Source: Limnomonas spitsbergensis
Taxonomy: Eukaryota > Chlorophyta > Chlorophyceae > Chlamydomonadales
Assembly: GCA_037349105.1 (NCBI GenBank)
Contig: JAYJMM010000124.1
Coordinates: 964,501 to 1,028,500 of the forward strand
Direction: 5' to 3'
DNA: 64,000 nucleotides
Positions 1-10,623 of this stretch are shown piece after piece; within the stretch, counting starts at the first letter, position 1; each line of letters starts with the position of its first letter. Below the pieces are notes generated by a model. That model made no database searches, was not told the origin of the DNA, and saw only the letters and a list, made by a program, of their open reading frames with translations. The translations under genes were made by a program, and so were the position numbers.

Positions 1-800
1 CACTCAGACCCCTCCCTGCCCTCAGACCCCTTCCTGCTCTCAGACCCTTTCCTGCTCTCAGACCCCTCCCTGCCCTCAGACCCCTCCTACCCTCAGACCC
101 CTCCCGCCCTTAGAACCCTCCCTGCCTTCAGGCCCCTCCCTGCTCTCAGACCCCCTCCCTGCCCTCAGACCCCTCCCTGCCCTCAGACCCCTCCCTGCCC
201 TTAGACCCCTCCCTGCCCTCAGACCCCCTTCCTACCCTCAGTCCCCTTCCTGCCCTCAGACCCCTCCCTGCCCTCAGACCCCTCCCTGCCCTCAGACCCC
301 TCCCTGCCCTCAGACCCCTCCCTGCCCTCAGACCCCTTCCTGCTCTCAGACCCCCTCCCTGCCCTTAGACCCCTCCCTGCCCTCAGACCCCCTCCCTACC
401 AGGCATCAGGCCCTTCCCTGCTCTCAGACCCCTCCCTGCCCTCAGACCCCCTCCCTGCCCTCGTACCCCCTCCCTGCCCTCAGACCCCCTCCCTGCCCTC
501 GGACCCCTCCCTGCCCTCAGACCAAATCCCTGCTTTCAGCCCCCCTCCCTGCCCTTAGACCCCTCCCTGCCCTCAGGCCCCTCCCTGCTCTCAGACCCCT
601 CCCTGCCCTCAGACCCCTTCCCGCCGTCAGACCCTACCCTGTCCTCAGACCCCCTCCTGCCCTCAGATCCTTTCCTGCCCTCAGACCCCTCCCTGCCCTC
701 AGAACCCTTCCCGCCGTCAGACCCCACCCTGTCCTCAGAGGCTCAGACCCCTTCCTGCCCTCAGACCCTTCCCTGCCCTCAGACCCCCTCCCTGCCCTGG
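1..800. repeat. 19-bp pyrimidine-rich minisatellite
   Basis: A tandem array built on a roughly 19-bp unit close to CCCTCCCTGCCCTCAGACC, running from the window edge to about base 800. Units differ by single substitutions (ctgctctcag, ctgcccttag) and by C-run length. The strand asymmetry (C/T on plus) leaves frames open that would encode Gly/Ser/Glu/Arg-rich peptides on the minus strand. I read these as by-products of the repeat, not genes. The array continues beyond the left edge. Confidence 0.95.
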
Positions 801-1169
801 TTTGGGCAGCCAGCCTCAAACATCCCAAAATTCAGGCAAAAGAAGCAGGCAAAAGAAACGACACCACATGCACCCTCGCGCAAATCCAGCTCTGAAACCT
901 AATGTGCTAACACTTAAACCCAACTGAGAGGCCAGGTGGTCCGCTCACCTGGTTGATGCGTGAGCATGGTCCCCTTGGCTGTCCTTCTTGGTTGATTTCC
1001 TTGGAGGCAATGTGATCTTAAGCCCAGGATGGGCAATGAGCTGGTGAATGCGAGTATGAGCGTCTGGCCGCGTTGATTTCCTTCAAAACAATGAAGCACG
1101 AACACAAAGGACGTCACGTGAAAGCTGCCGAGCTTTGGGCATCTATCATGACGATGTAAAAAACCAGGG
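801..1169. other. No gene recognised
   Basis: Unique-looking sequence between two minisatellites. I see no coding frame, RNA gene or transposon end. Confidence 0.5.
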
Positions 1170-1770
1170 GTGACCATTGGTGGTTCTGCATGGGATGCAT
1201 GGACTGTGTGCACTGCATGGGCTATGTGCACTGCATGGTCTGCATGGGTTGTGTGCACTGCATGGGCTGCATGGGTAGTGTGCACTGCATGGGCTGCATG
1301 GGCTGTGTGCACCGCATGGGCTATGTGCACTGCATGGACTGTGTGCACTGCATGGTCTGCATGGGTTGTGTGCACTGCATGGGCTGCATGAGTTGTGTGC
1401 ACTGCATGGGCTGCATGGGCTGTATGCACCGCATGGGCTATGTGCACTGCATGGACTGTGTGCACTGCATGGTCTGCATGGGTTGTGTGCACTGCATGGG
1501 CTGCATGAGTTGTGTGCACTGCATGGGCTGCATGGGCTGTATGCACCGCATGGGCTATGTGCACTGCATGGACTGTGTGCACTGCATGGACAGCATGGGC
1601 TGTGAGCACTGCATGGGCTGCATAGGCTGCATGGGCTGCATGGGCTGTTTGCGATGCATGAGTGGGCTACATGGTCTACATGGGCTGCACAAACAGCATA
1701 GGCTGCATGGGCTGGATGGGCAATATGGGACACATGGGGCAACATGTATGGGCTACATGGATGGGCTACA
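1170..1770. repeat. Minisatellite with 117-bp higher-order period
   Basis: Built from short units such as TGCACTGCATGGGCTG. The variant ACCGCATGGG recurs at 1311, 1428 and 1545, giving a 117-bp higher-order period. Because 117 is divisible by three and the unit has few stops, several frames on both strands stay open for more than 200 codons and read as Met/Cys/His-rich or Ala/His-rich repeats. I regard these as open by chance. Towards 1770 the array decays into looser ATGGGCTACATGG motifs. Confidence 0.93.
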
Positions 1771-4188
1771 TGCTACCCCAGCCCCCATGCTTGCAGACAG
1801 CTTCTTCTCGGCCAGGGCTTGGGCTGTAGGGTGGTATATTGCCGCAAAAGGCTGTCAGGATGGAGCACAGTGAAATGAAAACCATTATCATCCTGGACGG
1901 ACGGAGTTGTTTGAGCATGGTCATAGTGCACTCTCAATTCTTGAATGAGTTGATCCCTGACAAAAATATCAATATCTCTTATCCGAGATTTGCTCAAGGT
2001 AAGGCTACTTGTGTGCATAGAATCACACAGTGGACGAGGTTCAGCAATTGGTCGAAGTGGTACAGGCAGGCAGGCAGGGAAGGGTGAAAAATATCCACAG
2101 TTCCACACCGCCAGCACAACTGCGTCGATCCTTGCCGCCGAGAAATCCCACCTGAGTCGTCCACCGTAACGCCCGGTGCAGCCAGAACGCTCCCCGCCCC
2201 CCTCCGTACGTCCATACATGCCGGGACCAATAATAGTTCATTAGTGCAACGTAGACACTCCGAAAGTCACGAAACTCTGTATCCTCCCTGGTAACCACCC
2301 ACTCCAAAAATACATCGACTGTCTTGCTTGCCTCGCTCCACACGCATTTCACGCATCGCTTGCGCTTTTTTCATTTGCGGAATCCGCCTACAGCAGAATC
2401 AAGGTTGGGAATTCAGGACCTGGAACGTTGGGAACTCAGGACCTCGACCTCTAGTGTCTACATCGTCTGAACTTCATCGGCATTTTCGAGATTCACAAGC
2501 ACAGGATATATAATGGAGAGATCAAATGCTGTCCGTGTGGATCTCTTAGTTACCAGGTCGGTGTTGTTGATGAGGACGGATTTAGTACCCCACCGCCACT
2601 GACGCACCTTAGTTATCACCTTTCGCTGGCCTCATCCCCTCCAGAGATCATCTCCCTCATACCTCGCTCCTCCATTATTACTCCATTATTACTCCATATT
2701 CCACCTCTCCTTAACTCTCATCATATTCTACTCTCAATGGGGGCTTGGGGGACACTCAGTGAGCTTTCACCTCTTTTCTCTGTATTGTCTATCTGTCAAC
2801 TGAAATTATTAGATTGCCGGAACCATTGGGACCATGCTCATCTGGCGGTCATCTGGCCATCTGGGTCCCCCTTGATTCTTGCAGATCCTGCCCCACGTCA
2901 TAATTGCCGACTTGCTGTTGTGCATGGATGCATGTGTGTAGGCCAGGAGCAAGCAAGGTTTGCTGAGGGGGTTCAACTAGTTCAACCCGGAGCTGGACGT
3001 TTTAACGTGACCGATCATCTGACAGGTGGGTGATGAAGCATACAAATTAGTGAAACATGTGTACAGGATGCATAACATACAAATACTAGCACATCCTAAC
3101 TAGCTAGCTCCGTTCAATGTTGCTTGGTAACAACTCACGGTTTCAGCCAGCCCCACGTACGCCGCGCGGTTCCCTTACTTGTTATGCACGCCTCTTCGGA
3201 GGCTTCTTTTTCTCTGCAATATCTATCCATTTGACAGGCAGCACTTGATTGTAGGAGGTTATGCTAGGGTTCATTTTGTGCCTACTCTGCAAAAATCGAC
3301 GGGGACCCAGATAGATGCCCAGACACTCAGATGAGCACCCCAACTCTACTCGATGGCTCTTGGCTGCTTGTGCAACGGTGGCTGGGCCATCTACCAGTTT
3401 TCCTGTAAGCGCATGCTAGACCCCCCTTATGGGGCCATCGGAAGCATGGCCACCACTGCACCAATTGGGACCAAACCTTGACCAAACCTAAGGCCTGTGG
3501 TTCTTGCAGCAGGGATTGCAGCACCACTCAGCCTCACACCACCATCTGAAGCACTGCCATCAACTGCCCTACGCGGCTTGTGGATGCCCACTCCATGGCC
3601 CCTGTATGTTATATGACACTAAAGTTTACAGCTCAGATTTCACTGGTGCTGGAAGGCAGTCGTATGGGGCTGCCTGTATGATCGTGATGGATAAGTTGTA
3701 TGATGGGTGCCTGTGATAAGAAAGAAATACACCATGAGGCGTGGATTAAGGAGGGCATCCGTTCGGCTGTAGCACTGGGTAACCTACCATCTTACACGTG
3801 TGTGGCTAACCGGCACCCGGGAATACCCGAGGTTTACCATCCCCCATCCATTATCTACTGAGACGGATACATCTCGTCGGGCCAGAGCCACCCTTTTCAT
3901 CCCTCATGGGATCGCCACAACCGGTATCGCTAGTCGAACCCCAATCAGTTGCATTAAACCAAATATGCACACCTGTGCCCTCATGACCGGAAAGCACTGT
4001 TTGAGTTTAGGTAGAATGCCCACAAGCATGCTGTTAGGATGCACATGCAATGCACATACAGTGCGACCTGGTGTCAAAAAAATCTGGTCCCTAAAATCCA
4101 GAATTAGAGTACCGTATGAAGTCCTGGACTACCTGGAGGGGACGGAATGCAAATGCAAGCTTGATTTGTTTTGTTCACCGCCCTCTCA
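1771..4188. other. Intergenic region, no gene supported
   Basis: About 2.4 kb with only short, unconvincing open frames. Visible small structures are a CAGG run near 2065 and a short direct repeat (TTGGGAATTCAGGACCT and a one-base variant) near 2407-2440. One or more upstream exons of the leucine-rich-repeat gene that follows must lie here, because its main exon has no start codon. I could not identify them. Confidence 0.5.
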
Positions 4189-5145
4189 GGCATCCTGGAC
4201 CTTCCGTCTGGTGTGTTGGATACCATCGTCTCCTTTGTTGACGGAAATTGCGGCAAGACATCAGTACGGGCAGCCTGCCGTGCCTTAAGCAATGCGGTAA
4301 ACTCTGTAGCGAAGGCACTCACATGGGGAAGAAACATCTACCATGCTTCAGAAGTGTATCCACATGCTCGCTTCCAAACCGATTTATTCTGCAAATTTCC
4401 AAGTATGATCTCGATCACCTTCAACAATGTGCGCTTCATTAAGCTGTCGATTGCTCTGGCGGTGGACACCAGACTGCGCACCCTTCACTTCAACTACTGT
4501 GGATTCAAAGACCTCAAATCTCTCGCAACATACACTGGACTTCAATCTCTCAGCTTCTATGACTGTCCAAGAGTCAAGGACCTGACCCCCCTGGTTGTGT
4601 GCACTGGCCTGCAATATCTCAGCTTCGTTATGTGTCCGGGAGTCCAAGATCTGTCGCCTTTGGCAGCGTGCACTGCACTGCAAACCCTCGAGTTAATTGG
4701 TTGTCATGGATTCAAGGCCCTAACCCCTCTGTCTGCGCAAGATCCCCGGCAAGATCTCAGCTTCGCGGCGAATCCAGGAGTCCATGATCTGTCCCCTTTG
4801 GCTGTGTGCACTTCACTGCAAACCCTCAGCTTAATTGGTTGTCATGGACTTCAGGACCTGACCCCTCTGGCTATGTGCATTGACCTGCAAGATCTCAGCT
4901 TCCTTGAGTGTCCGGGAGTACAAGATCTGTCGCCTTTGGCTGCATGCACTGCACTTCAAACTCTCAGCTTCGATTGTCATGACGTCAAGGACCTGACCCC
5001 TCTGGCTCTTTGCATCGGTTTGCAAGAGCTCAGGCTACACCGTTTCCCACCAAGGAAATTGAAGAACATGCTGGCCCCTCTGGCTGCTTGCACTGGACTG
5101 AAAATTTACAACGGCCGGTGCCTTGACCCTTATCGCCAAGTCTAA
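4189..5145 (+). CDS. Leucine-rich-repeat protein with F-box-like N-terminus (main/last exon)
   Basis: A single open frame of about 318 codons ending in TAA. The first ~45 residues (LPSGVLDTIVSFVDG and a following basic helix) resemble an F-box-like segment, which is inference. The rest is at least eight tandem leucine-rich repeats of about 23 residues with the pattern D-L-(T/S)-P-L-A-x-C-T-x-L-Q-x-L-S-x-x-x-C-x-G-V. The fourth repeat is degenerate (LSAQDPRQDL). Such proteins usually bind other proteins, often as substrate adaptors of SCF ubiquitin ligases. The frame has no ATG before the repeats: an in-frame TGA lies at 4162 and a good acceptor (CCTCTCAG) ends at 4188, so I take this as a 3' exon with an unseen 5' exon. 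The neighbouring repeat-rich DNA gives no operon-like context. Family call is firm; ligand and role are unknown. Confidence 0.72.
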   Translation, partial: GILDLPSGVLDTIVSFVDGNCGKTSVRAACRALSNAVNSVAKALTWGRNIYHASEVYPHARFQTDLFCKFPSMISITFNNVRFIKLSIALAVDTRLRTLHFNYCGFKDLKSLATYTGLQSLSFYDCPRVKDLTPLVVCTGLQYLSFVMCPGVQDLSPLAACTALQTLELIGCHGFKALTPLSAQDPRQDLSFAANPGVHDLSPLAVCTSLQTLSLIGCHGLQDLTPLAMCIDLQDLSFLECPGVQDLSPLAACTALQTLSFDCHDVKDLTPLALCIGLQELRLHRFPPRKLKNMLAPLAACTGLKIYNGRCLDPYRQV

Positions 5146-6625
5146 CCAATGACGTACATTCGGACTTAACGAAACAACACACCGTGTTGCCCATTGAGCA
5201 TGCCTGGATGTGCAGTATATGCTTATATATGTTGCCGTCTGATGTGGGCGGTGGATAGGCAGATTCTCCGTCCTGTACTTCGTGTGATGGATGTTTCCCT
5301 CTCCTCCTCTCAGTCACCCTTTGTTGCTGTTGTTGTTAAAAGGCGATCGGGCATCAAGGCTGAATAGGGGGGGGGGGGGGGATCTGGACTGCTCACTGGG
5401 TTTATAACTGGTATTAATTGGTTGTTGCGGTTTGTTTGGCTGAGCTGATGGACCCCTCTTGCTGGCCGGGTTTGGGGGTGTGGACACGTCTGCTGATATG
5501 TATCTTCATGGTAGGCTGATTGGCTATAATGCTGAGGCTCTTGCAGAAGTGCAGTTGGTTCATATTACCAAAATGGTGATGATGATGATAATGACAATAG
5601 TTGATTGTATGACAGTTATGATTGAAAGTGTGAATATGATATATGGCCCCCGTTGTGGAGCATACTGAGTGTTGTTGGCTGCATCCCTAGCTGCCTTGTG
5701 CCCGGTGCCGTTCATTTGTTGTGAGTGGTCGTCCACCAGTTGCCGGCTGCGGGCTGAGTGATGATGCCTGTCATCTTGGCTGATAACTGCCCAAGCTCCC
5801 CATACATGCCCTTACCCACCCCCTGGTGGCCGCCGCATGCTGCCGGCTGCCCGTGTTGTTGTTAATTCGGAGCAATAATCCATGTGTTATTTGCTGCCTG
5901 TCTTATTTTGAACCCCTGTCTTACCTGTCCTAATAATCCTGCTGCTTAAATGGTTAGTTTGGAAAAGCCTGTTGGTCTCGGAGGCTGCTTGCGTACTGAT
6001 GTTATCTCTCCAATCTGAGGATTTTTGTGTGTCTTAGATCTCTGAGGCATTTGAGAATTTTAAATCTTGCAGATCTTCCCGGCACATTGGCACACAGATT
6101 CCCATCATTCCAATACTATCTCGGCTTGATATTCTGACGTGTGCACAGTAATGTAAATCTAGCTTGCTGATTTTTGTATTGCGCTTCATATATAATTCAA
6201 CCAGCTATGTCGTCATGGTTTGGTGCCTAAGGTGGCCTGGTGCATCAAGAACCCACCGGTCGTAGGTTGGTCCAGTGTGGGTCCTTTTCTAGTAGTGCTC
6301 CTCCCCAGGTGGCAGATTCAAGCTGGGTGGCAGCATACTGACAGAAAGCACTGTGACTGGCGTTAGGGTCAGGGAAAGAGGAATCTAAACGTAGTTTAGT
6401 GCCGGTTGAGAGTGTAGGCTTGGGTTTCCAATCCTTGGCTTGAATAACCACGGCAGGGAACTGGCGGCAGGCCGTTTGCCTAGGAGGGGCTTGCAGCTAT
6501 GAAGTTGTATGCGTGGTGTCAATAGCCCATAAGCCATACCCTCAGCTCCTGTTTTTATTTTCAAGGTTTAGGTTTCAAGGTGAAGGGGTTTTCGGGTTCA
6601 GAAATCCCTGAGGCGTCTGCACATG
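5146..6625. other. Probable 3' UTR and intergenic region
   Basis: No convincing coding frame. A TGTAA signal, the usual green-algal polyadenylation motif, lies at 6152-6156 and could end the leucine-rich-repeat transcript. The intervening kilobase (with a G10 run near 5370) would then be a long 3' UTR. That assignment is inference. Confidence 0.35.
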
Positions 6626-6855
6626 GAGTCGATAGCAGCACCCTGTCCTGCCCCGCCCTTACCTCCTCTCCTCCCGCCACCAGGCACCAGCCCCTTTCAG
6701 CCGGTCAGCCACCTCATACCATCCACAGTTGGAGTCGATAGCAGCATCCTGTCGACCTGTCCCGCCCCGCCCTTACCTCCCCTCCTCCCGCCACCAGCCC
6801 CTCTCAGCCGGCCTGCCACCTCATACCATTCACAGTTGGAGTCGAAAGTAGCACA
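6626..6855. repeat. 105-bp tandem duplication
   Basis: Two head-to-tail copies of a roughly 105-bp unit starting GAGTCGATAGCAGCA at about 6627 and 6732, followed by a short third start (GAGTCGAAAGTAGCAC) at 6839. The unit is pyrimidine-rich and reads open on plus, but I see no recognisable protein. Confidence 0.8.
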
Positions 6856-6900
6856 TGAGTGGCCTCTCCCCACCGCCTACGGTACTTTGATGTCGGTCAA

Positions 6901-6948
6901 TAACGTTACACCTCTGGGCCCGCTTAAAGCTCGGCCGCGTGGGCGCCC
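6901..6948 (-). repeat. Dispersed LINE/SINE-like 3' tail, copy 1
   Basis: On the minus strand this ends ...GCCGAGCTTTAAGCGGGCCC AGAGGTGTAACGTTA. Four further copies occur at 8807, 11603, 11834 and 15667 (the last in opposite orientation). This copy lies on the 3' side of the minus-strand LINE reverse-transcriptase fragment, so it could be that element's 3' end. Confidence 0.65.
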
Positions 6949-7224
6949 AACTTTTCAGAAGGGAGAAAAGAAGAAACTAAAAGGAAGAGGGGGGTAAGGA
7001 ACAAAAGGAAAGGCCGGGAAGGCAAAGAAGAGCAAGTCTCACACCAGAGTTCCACTAGAGACTAGCCCTCAACAAAGCCTCTTGAAAAGAGTCCACGAAA
7101 GCAATCGTATCCCACCCTTGCTTGGCCGCGAGGCGCCCCACTGATCAGAAGGGAGAAGAGAAGAAACTAACAGGGGGCAAACAACAAAAACAAAAAATGA
7201 TGTCGGTCTTCAGATCTGCAGGGT
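6949..7224. repeat. Imperfect ~190-bp direct repeat
   Basis: The string cagaagggagaa(a/g)agaagaaact occurs near 6957 and again near 7146, each preceded by a fragment of the GGCCGCG..GGCGCCC tail motif. It looks like partial duplication of retroelement tail sequence. No gene seen. Confidence 0.5.
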
Positions 7225-7668
7225 TTAGAACTCCTTGAGAAATTTGCACCTGGCATCAGCAGAGCGTATTTGTCGCGAGAGACATGCAGTGAAGCAGCGC
7301 CAACGAGATGTCATGCAGCTGCGTTCCAGGAGCCTGCACCGCCAGGCCACCACTGCCCCCGGTCGCAGACTCAGCAGTAACAGGTGCAGCAGAAGAGGCG
7401 CCCTGTTCGTGTGCCAGTGGCAGTGGCAAGGAAGAGTGGGCGGGGGTAAAGTTGCGGGTGGTAGCGGCCTGGGGGGAATTGTGTGGGGTAATGGCCGGGG
7501 GGAATTGGACGGAGGGGGGGTTGCTGGCGGCAGTGGCTGGGGAAAAGTGGCTGGGAAAAGTGGCTTGCGGTTGTGGTCAGGAAAAAGTGGCGGGGGAAAA
7601 GTGGCTGGCGGTCTCGGCAGGGGAAAAGTGGCGGGGGACCGTCTGTATGTTGCCATCATGCCGCTCAT

Positions 7669-8647
7669 ACTAACAGACAGGCCTTATTGAAGAGGATGTG
7701 TCGGTGCACCAGGTGCGGCCGCCAGTGCCTTGGCTGACTGCAAGCTGCATATCTGCTGCCATGGCTTGAGCCATGCGAGGGCTGTAATGCTGGGCCGCCG
7801 GTGCCACCACTGCACTGTAGAAGCGGAGGATATGGGTCCACCAGTCTCGCCGTAGTGGCTGGAGCTGCAGCTCTCTCAGGACTCCCCAACTGGCGGCTGA
7901 TACAGGTTGCCCCGCAGCCTGGCGCAGGTGCTGAAGCAAGCTGGACTGCATTTTGCTGGAGAGACATTGCTGCGGCTGAAGGTGGCTGGTGGCCCCACCA
8001 CGTCGCTGTAGTTCGCCTGATGCGGGTTGGAAGATGGCGCCTTAGGCCCACCTTGGCTGCCATGCGGCGAACGCGGTGCAGCGCGGCAGCCAAAGGCGCC
8101 TCTCTAACCTCCATGGCCCTTTTCAGGCCGCCGCTTTCTTGCTGAGTGATGCCAAAGAACTTGAATTCTTGGACATGCTTCAACACGGCACGGTCAGGGC
8201 CGAAAGCGCAAACTGCGCTGCTAAGCGGCTGCCAAACTCCAAACTCCATGACCTCTGTCTACTGGCATTGACCTGAAGCTGTTGATGTGCCGCATATTCC
8301 TGCAAGGCATTACGCATGCGTATCAGCCCTGGTGTGCGGGCTAGCAAGGGGAGGTCGTCCGCATACAGCAGGCAGCGAAGCTGTTGCCCCGCCTGCATCT
8401 CAGTGCCCTCTACCGGGCACTTGGCTGCGAGCATGGCCGGCAGGTCACTGAGGTAAAGGCTAAAGAGCAGGGGGCTCAGGGGGTAGCCCTGCTTGATGCC
8501 TCTGGTGCAAGGCACAGGATCAGTGCGCTTGTGGCCGTAAGTGAGCGTGTAAACTGCACCGACATAAAGCGCTTGCACTGCGCGTAACAGGCATGTGAGG
8601 ATGCTCGCATAAATATTGCCACAGCTGCATTTAAGGAGTGCTGTCAC
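7669..8647 (-). pseudogene. LINE (non-LTR) reverse transcriptase, 5'-truncated and frameshifted
   Basis: Minus-strand reading from 8647 downwards gives the finger/palm region RGIKQGYPLSPLLFSLYLSD, then the catalytic box LLYADD, both diagnostic of non-LTR retrotransposon reverse transcriptases. The frame then shifts, and a second frame (about 8249 to 7669) carries the EFKFFGITQ segment that normally follows the palm in these enzymes, then a basic, less conserved tail. The N-terminal endonuclease and the first half of the RT are missing, so the copy is dead. Downstream 7225-7668 is Pro-rich on minus / Gly-rich on plus, low complexity, probably the element's decayed 3' part. The RT call is firm; the clade is not determined. 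Confidence 0.85.
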
Positions 8648-8689
8648 CTGTCACGACCCATATTTTCCTGGACCAGTCCCCTTCTGCAG

Positions 8690-8800
8690 CTGAGGATGTT
8701 TAGAATGCTGGAGTGTGCAGCTGAGAATGTTCAGGGTGGTGGGGTGTGTAGCTGAAAATACCGGGGTGTGTAGCTGAGAACGTACAATAGTACTGGGGTC
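8690..8800. repeat. Degenerate ~31-bp tandem repeat
   Basis: Three to four imperfect copies around GGGGTGTGTAGCTGAGAA, between the truncated LINE and the next tail copy. Confidence 0.7.
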
Positions 8801-8806
8801 TGGGGT

Positions 8807-8862
8807 TAATGACGTTACACCTCTGGGCCCTGCTTGAATAAAGATCGGCCTCGTCGGCAAAC
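8807..8862 (-). repeat. Dispersed LINE/SINE-like 3' tail, copy 2
   Basis: Minus-strand sense: GTTTGCCGACGAGGCCGATC, a TTTATT, then AGCAGGGCCCAGAGGTGTAA and CGTCATTA. It contains a TGTAA polyadenylation signal. The following 8930-8995 (ggaaagacagagagga...aaggacaaagaaa) recurs at 11528-11566, so more than the tail is shared. Confidence 0.7.
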
Positions 8863-9174
8863 ATCAACAAAAGTCAGGGCCTCCCACTCCTGCCTGCGGG
8901 CTATCCTAGTTCTTGTCTCATAGGGAGGAACATGGGAAGGAACTGAAGGCAACAGGAAAGACAGAGAGGAGCATTAAGGACAAAGAAATAGAAGGCAAGT
9001 GCAAAGGCACTACTTGTAGCTTGAAATACATTTTAGACATTGCACTTACAATATATTTCATATTGCTCCGTTACAACAACTCACTCGAGGGCTCCAATCT
9101 ATGAATCTGTCTGAATGCCCTGCTTCCCCGATGCAACCCGGCCAACGGATCGCAGTCTAGTAAGCAAATCAATT

Positions 9175-9562
9175 TTAACTATCATCGGTCAAACTCTGCC
9201 AGCCAGGCTCCAACCCAACAAAGGTGACGAGGCAGCTGCCAGGCAGATGCTCGCGGAGCTCAAGGAGCCCTCCCATCGCTTGAACAGATGCGCACGCGAT
9301 CATTGGTGAACCTTTCACACCATGTAAACATCCAGAACCTATGACAATCGGCCCGGAATGACAAGAAGACAGAATACTGTCTGGGTGTACTTGGACGCAC
9401 TCGAGAGGCCCTGTCATCCAACACTACTTTGGGGACACATGGCAGAACCTCAGGGGATATGTGAGGTCCTCCGTCAGCCACCCACACCAGACAATTAAAA
9501 AGCAATTCTGCCTTCGCGTCCACTATGTCGCTTGGCAGAATGTCACATGGAGGCAAAAACAT
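9175..9562 (-). pseudogene. Candidate decayed coding region, unknown product
   Basis: On the minus strand, one frame from 9562 (reading ...AKAELLFNCLVWVADGGP...) gives way to another from about 9417 (reading ...GPIVIGSGCLHGVKGSP... and ...LRECLP-like text up to TDDS-stop at 9175). Both stretches look protein-like in composition, but they are in different frames with no clear splice sites between them. I do not recognise a family. It may be a frameshifted gene or chance. Confidence 0.25.
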
Positions 9563-10623
9563 GAAATTGAACCACAGAGTCTTCTGGCAGCAAGCCGATC
9601 ACGAGCAGAAATCTTCAGGGCAAGTCTGCACTTAAAACTTGAACTATCCACAAACTGGGATTTCCAAGGGGGCGTCAACCTGCCACTGTTAATACTTTTA
9701 CACACTTTGAGCAAGCAACTAGGCTGAAATCATCTGAATGTACAAATACGCACACACGCCACTACTATAAACAGGTCACTCTGGACAACGACTCTGACCA
9801 TTACTGCACCACTCATCGCGTCATAGTCTATGGAGGCTCCCATCCTGGCCGCCAAACCTAAACCCTGGCCGCTAAACCCTAAACTAGGCTGTCGTGCCAG
9901 CATGCGAGCCTAGAGCTGCTGAGCGGAACACCCCCTCGCCAACAAAGCTCCCCATCCCGTGATGCGCACAACCTTGCTTCATTCATTCGCCGTGGGCTAA
10001 AAACTGGAAGGCTATCATGTTCCAGTAGACATAGAAAGTGGAAGCAAATGAGCTCTAAAGAAAAGCGATGTTAAGGGAAGTAATGAAAATGCATTGCGGG
10101 GGCTCGTTTGTTTTCATCGGTCAGCCTCCCAATCCCATCCCATCCCAATTAGCAAGCGGCGGCCGACCACCGGTCAGCCGCCCCTGCAAGCCGAACTGGC
10201 TGCCAGGACAGGCACATGAATGACTCGGCAGCATACGAGGCAGATCTAGATCTAGGGACAAGAAAAAATTAGACAGATCCAACCACGTGGTTATGCGTCT
10301 GATGCCTTCACTCCTAAAGGGACGCCTTCTAGGCGTGGGGTTTCTCCAACTAGTACAGTGAACACACCAACGAACGGGGACCAACCGAGTAGTGGATTTC
10401 GTGCTCCAAATGCTGTGAGTATATGAATGCAAAGGATCATAGCCTGGGCGTGAATGGCCAGAATGAGATAATTAAAGCTGACAATCAATGGTCTCAATAG
10501 GCCCCCCCTCACCAAACCTTCCACACACACGCACACTTTAGCCCGTGTTGGTGGCCTGTTGCTGCGCTCTAACATGCCCAGGGGCAGTGAGGAGTGTCTC
10601 CCGCTCCTCCTTGCCCAGACTAC
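9563..10623. other. Intergenic region, nothing recognised
   Basis: No supported coding frame or mobile element. A short CCTAAACCC/CTAAACCCTAAAC stretch near 9855 resembles plant telomere repeat but is only about two units. Confidence 0.5.

Noticed and set aside
1..828. Gly/Ser/Arg-rich frames and a CRISPR-like look of the first 800 bases
   Set aside because: The repeat is a simple 19-bp minisatellite with no unique spacers; open frames follow from its base composition.
914..1873. Long Ala/His-rich and Met/Cys/His-rich frames over the second minisatellite
   Set aside because: They arise from a repeat whose period is a multiple of three and appear on both strands; no non-repetitive domain.
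9840..9890. Plant-type telomere repeat (CCCTAAA)
   Set aside because: Only about two units, interstitial; a similar GGGTTAGGGTTAG near 33128 is equally short.
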